Assembly (NCBI GenBank): GCA_001507425.1
Contig: LMAJ01000030.1
Location: forward strand, 1 to 64,000
DNA length: 64,000 nt
Source of the DNA: Flavobacteriaceae bacterium CRH
GTDB lineage: Bacteria > Bacteroidota > Bacteroidia > Flavobacteriales > Flavobacteriaceae
Direction of reading: 5' to 3'
Made by a program: the position numbers and the translations under genes. Positions 60,926 through 64,000 of the stretch are shown here, piece by piece; positions within the stretch are counted from its first letter, which is position 1, and each line of letters opens with the position of its first letter. The notes under the pieces were generated by a model. That model searched no databases and was not told where the DNA came from. It saw only the letters and a program-made list of their open reading frames with translations.

Positions 60926-61831
60926 ATGAAAGAACTATGCATCGTTGAATTTCCATCAAATTTAGGTTTAAAAGAACCTCAACCCGGAAAAGAACCTGGT
61001 GTAAAACGTTTGCCGGATTGGTTATGGAAACATAATTTGCATAAAGCACTCAATACTGAAAATATTATAAGAGTTGATGCACCAAAATACAGCAATGTTA
61101 GAGATCCGGGAACGAATATTCTCAACGCAAATTCGTTAGTGGCGTATGCAAGAGAACAGGCTTATTTAGTAAACAATTTACTTTCTCAAAATAAATTTCC
61201 GTTTATACTTGGCGGCGATTGCAGCATTCTTTTAGGATCTGCCATTGCATTAAAACAAAAAGGCAATTACGGATTATTCTATCTCGATGGCCATACCGAT
61301 TTTATGGATGTTTCTCTCTCAGAAACCGGAGGTGTTGGCGGAATGGCAGCTTCGATAGTAACGGGAAACGGACATCAAAAACTAACCAATATTCTCAATC
61401 TTTCTCCTTATATAAAAGAAGAAAACCTTTGGTGCGTGGGAAACCGCGAATATGATGACGAATATGAAAATGAAATCAGAAATTCGACTGCAACATACCT
61501 TAGTCTTGATGCGTTACGAAAACAAGGAATTTCAAATTGTATACAATCATTTTTATCAGAAGTAGCAAACAAAAATCTTGATGGCTTTTGGCTTCACATC
61601 GATGTAGATGTTTTAAACGATTCTGTAATGCCTTGCGTAGACAGCCCAACGCCCGGTCGACTTACTTACGCTGAGTTTAATGAACTTACCTCCTATTTAT
61701 TTCAAAATGAAAAACTAAGCGGACTCGAAATCACCATTTTAGATCCCGATTTAGATAGTATAGGAAAGTACACAAAAGATTTTGTAGAAAATATTAGCAA
61801 TACATTTAACTCGTCTCAAAAGAATATCTGA
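60926..61831 (+). CDS. Arginase/agmatinase/formiminoglutamase family enzyme
   Basis: A 301-residue ureohydrolase. The two-metal site is complete: GGDCS with the first ligand region, YLDGHTDF (Asp-x-His-x-Asp), and HIDVDVLNDSVMP (Asp-x-Asp). A later CVDSPTPGRLTY is typical. It hydrolyses a guanidino or formimino group; the exact substrate (arginine, agmatine, formiminoglutamate or another) cannot be decided from motifs. It follows the SymE-like gene by 36 bases but is probably an independent gene. Confidence 0.87.
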   Translation: MKELCIVEFPSNLGLKEPQPGKEPGVKRLPDWLWKHNLHKALNTENIIRVDAPKYSNVRDPGTNILNANSLVAYAREQAYLVNNLLSQNKFPFILGGDCSILLGSAIALKQKGNYGLFYLDGHTDFMDVSLSETGGVGGMAASIVTGNGHQKLTNILNLSPYIKEENLWCVGNREYDDEYENEIRNSTATYLSLDALRKQGISNCIQSFLSEVANKNLDGFWLHIDVDVLNDSVMPCVDSPTPGRLTYAEFNELTSYLFQNEKLSGLEITILDPDLDSIGKYTKDFVENISNTFNSSQKNI

Positions 61832-61936
61832 TTTACAAAGACATACATATTCTTAACATTTTAGTATAAAATTGCAAGAAGAATTATGATATTAAAGTGG
61901 TAATTTTGCTAATCCAAAGCTACTATTACCATTACA

Positions 61937-62440
61937 ATGAAAAAGATATTCTTCATTATTACAATAACCTTATTTTCAGCAAACTTCTTTTTTGCCCAGA
62001 CAAAAAAGACGGCAGGTTCTGAAATTCAAAATGGTTTTTCAAAATCATACGAAAATGTAAACGACTTCGAAAAAATCTTAACCTCAAGTCAAAAAACGAC
62101 TTTAGAAACAAACTTAAAAGCATTCAGGAAAAAGTCACTTTACAATATTATAATTGTAACCATATCTTCGACTAAACCTTATACTACTTTTACCGAATAC
62201 ACAGAAAATTTAGACAAGTATCTGGCAAATGACTTAAAACTGGATCCAACACTTTTAATTGTATTAAGCAAAGAATTGAGACAGATTCAGGTTTTGGGTA
62301 TCGAACAAATTCGCTACAAACTAAACGATGATCAAACAAAAGAAGTCATTGCTACTTTTGCAGTTCCTGAGTTTAAAAAAGGAGATTATTATAAAGGCCT
62401 CGAAGATGCTGTTGCTCAAATAATAAAAAAACTACAATAA
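61937..62440 (+). CDS. Exported TPM-domain protein (YgcG-like)
   Basis: A 167-residue protein with signal peptide FFIITITLFSANFFFAQ. The TPM domain (about 35-160) has VNDFEKILTSSQKTTLETNL, YNIIIVTISS and DPTLLIVLSKELRQIQV. It lacks the C-terminal membrane helix and Gly-rich tail of longer relatives, so it should be periplasmic. Members have been linked to photosystem repair and phosphatase-like activity; function here is unknown. Confidence 0.82.
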   Translation: MKKIFFIITITLFSANFFFAQTKKTAGSEIQNGFSKSYENVNDFEKILTSSQKTTLETNLKAFRKKSLYNIIIVTISSTKPYTTFTEYTENLDKYLANDLKLDPTLLIVLSKELRQIQVLGIEQIRYKLNDDQTKEVIATFAVPEFKKGDYYKGLEDAVAQIIKKLQ

Positions 62441-62565
62441 GTTTTTCCCGAATCGCATTTGTTTTATCATTCAACCTAATAACCAAAAAGGCGTTTAAAT
62501 TTTTGCGATTCGTGGCAAAAAATCAATATATTGTATTCCTATTTTAATCATAAAACCTCACAATT

Positions 62566-63210
62566 ATGACATTAGAAGAATACAAAAAAGAATTTTCAGA
62601 AGAAGATGCTGTAGGCTGGTTATCAATCGATAAAGAATTTGAGCGCCTTTATCCTAACCAGGAACCCAAACATTTTGCCCCTGCAATAAGTTATATGTTA
62701 GGCGGAGACTGTCCGCTTGACGGCGTAAGCATTTATGAAAGCAAAGAACAAACAGACCATTTCCATTTCGTAACTTATGGATTTTCAGAACTCTACTATG
62801 ACGAAGAAAAACTAGACAGCGAATTTAGCAAATGGGGATTTGAAATTACCTTTAGATTAAAACCTTTTGAAGCTGATAACGGAAATCCGTCTTGGGTAAT
62901 CGCATTGCTGCAAAACATAGCCAGATATGTATTTGACAGCGGCAATTGGTTCGAAGAATATCATTATATGCCTGCTAATGGTCCAATTCGATTAGAGACA
63001 GAAACCGAAATTACAGCCTTATTATTCGTTGCTGATCCTGAAATAGAAAAAATACAAACACCACACGGAGAAGTCTCCTTTTTACAGATAGTTGGAATAA
63101 CTTCCACTGAATATGAAGCCCTAAAAGAAAATCCGGAAACGGTTGAAGAATTAGTCGCTAAATTGAAAGAAAACAACCCTTTATTGATTACTGATTTAAA
63201 TAGAAAATAA
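62566..63210 (+). CDS. Suppressor of fused (SUFU) domain protein
   Basis: A 214-residue cytoplasmic protein. The SUFU-like core runs through ISYMLGGDCPLDGVSIYESK, FHFVTYGFSELYYDEE, WGFEITFRLK and WVIALLQNIARYVFDSGNWF. In bacteria these proteins are often found as immunity or partner proteins of polymorphic toxins; no toxin is adjacent here. A family terminator follows. Confidence 0.87.
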   Translation: MTLEEYKKEFSEEDAVGWLSIDKEFERLYPNQEPKHFAPAISYMLGGDCPLDGVSIYESKEQTDHFHFVTYGFSELYYDEEKLDSEFSKWGFEITFRLKPFEADNGNPSWVIALLQNIARYVFDSGNWFEEYHYMPANGPIRLETETEITALLFVADPEIEKIQTPHGEVSFLQIVGITSTEYEALKENPETVEELVAKLKENNPLLITDLNRK

Positions 63211-63226
63211 TAAAACAAAGATTAAT

Positions 63227-63262
63227 AAAATCCGATTTGCGAAGGCAAGTCGGATTTTATTT
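63227..63262 (+). terminator. Terminator, fourth member of the TCCGATTTG family
   Basis: AAAATCCGATTTGCGAAGGC, AAGTCGGATTTTATTT, directly after the SUFU-domain gene. Confidence 0.8.
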
Positions 63263-63442
63263 GTGTATTGGCGACCGGACTGGGATGTTCGTTATAAAAG
63301 GATACGCTTCGATTACCAGCGCGCAATCGTTTTCATAATTACATTAAAAAAAACAAAAAATCCATTATAAAAAAACAGTATATTAGCTTCATAAACTACT
63401 AACAATCAAATAAAAAAAACCTAATCTAATACATCAAAAATT

Positions 63443-64000
63443 ATGATTGGATTACTTATTGAACTAGCTATTTCCTGGTTGTTATTATGGTTTTTATATA
63501 AAACAGATTTGTCTGTTTTAGGTTTTTATCCAACTAAAAACCGACTTTATGATTTTGTTTTTGGCTTTTTTGTAATTGCTCTCTTTTGTCTTTTACATTT
63601 TAAAATTATTGCTCTTTTAACAGATCACAGTTTTGAGATCAATAAAAATTTTACAACAATCAAATTTTTCAAAGGTGCGTGGTGGGTTTTAGTTTCTGTT
63701 TTATATGAAGAATTTCTTTTTAGAGGGGCTTTACTTTATATTTTAATAAAAAAAACGGGAATCAATAAAGCTTGTATTATCTCCGGAATAGCTTTTGGCA
63801 TTTATCATTGGTTCTCCTACGGCGCTTTTGGTAATCCCGTACAAATGCTATTTGTCTTTTTCACCACAGGAATTTGGGGAGTCGCTTTTGCATACGCTTA
63901 TGCCAAAACAAAGTCTTTGTATTTACCCACCGGATTACATTTGGGCTGGAACCTAATAAACGTTGTCGTTTATTCCAGAGGTCCTTTAGGCACACAGCTT
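63443..64000 (+). CDS. CPBP-family intramembrane metalloprotease (partial, runs off the window)
   Basis: From the ATG at 63443 (MIGLLIELAISWLLLWFLYK) a frame stays open to the window end, 186 codons, without a stop. It has several membrane helices and the CPBP motifs: YEEFLFRG (EExxxR), FGIYHWFSYG (second His region) and HLGWNLIN near the window end. Family members process prenylated or bacteriocin-related substrates in the membrane. The C-terminus is outside the window. Confidence 0.85.
   Translation, partial: MIGLLIELAISWLLLWFLYKTDLSVLGFYPTKNRLYDFVFGFFVIALFCLLHFKIIALLTDHSFEINKNFTTIKFFKGAWWVLVSVLYEEFLFRGALLYILIKKTGINKACIISGIAFGIYHWFSYGAFGNPVQMLFVFFTTGIWGVAFAYAYAKTKSLYLPTGLHLGWNLINVVVYSRGPLGTQL

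Overview
The window looks like a chromosomal segment of a Flavobacterium-type Bacteroidota. It is AT-rich and carries a SusC/SusD pair, Bacteroidota promoters (TTTG-N19-TAnnTTTG), family-typical proteins (DUF4293, DUF3667, a Rho with a long Asn-rich insert) and many palindromic intergenic repeats. The species assignment is inference.

Region 1 (about 570-16,430, all minus strand) is a nitrate reduction and molybdenum cofactor block. In transcription order it holds two NarK-type transporters, a NarI-like cytochrome b gene broken by a +1 frameshift, a Nas/Nap-type molybdenum catalytic subunit (Cys ligand), a four-cluster ferredoxin, a Tat-type Rieske protein, a small membrane protein, moeA, a TauE/SafE permease, mobA, cobA, moaD, a moeB-rhodanese, moaE, a moaC-moaB fusion and moaA. 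A TGAT-N4-ATCA palindrome of the CRP/FNR class lies upstream of the first gene.

Region 2 (about 17,145-36,760, plus strand) is an organosulfur scavenging and sulfur handling region made of two transcription units. Unit 1 is SusC, SusD, sulfatase, a 39-residue membrane peptide, a sterol desaturase-like hydroxylase, a rhodanese-thioredoxin protein, a second sulfatase and a YeiH-type sulfate exporter. Unit 2 is a third sulfatase, cysteine synthase, a family 2A encapsulin shell and its cysteine desulfurase cargo protein. Both units start with the same promoter and the same long leader. Each leader encodes a 28-codon peptide ending FCYMC-x-CC-stop, followed about 200 bases later by a conserved hairpin with paired substitutions. 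This looks like cysteine-responsive attenuation controlling sulfate ester uptake and a sulfur nanocompartment together, and it is the most interesting thing in the window.

Region 3 (36,795-54,425) is mostly housekeeping: a TPR glycosyltransferase, rocD with a divergent Lrp regulator, a dienelactone hydrolase, DUF3667, an M28 peptidase, rho, DUF4293, a NarL-type two-component pair, a phosphodiesterase, an SPFH protein with repeated N-terminal modules, truA, an MsbA-like ABC exporter and a NUMOD4/HNH-like protein.

Region 4 (54,680-64,000) holds lpd, two tandem DUF1254/DUF1214 lipoproteins, a DUF2314-ankyrin protein, a divergent XRE/SymE-like pair with perfect operator palindromes, an arginase-family enzyme, a TPM-domain protein, a SUFU-domain protein and a CPBP protease cut by the window edge. 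Four near-identical terminator hairpins are scattered through this region. No rRNA, tRNA, CRISPR array or transposase gene was seen.
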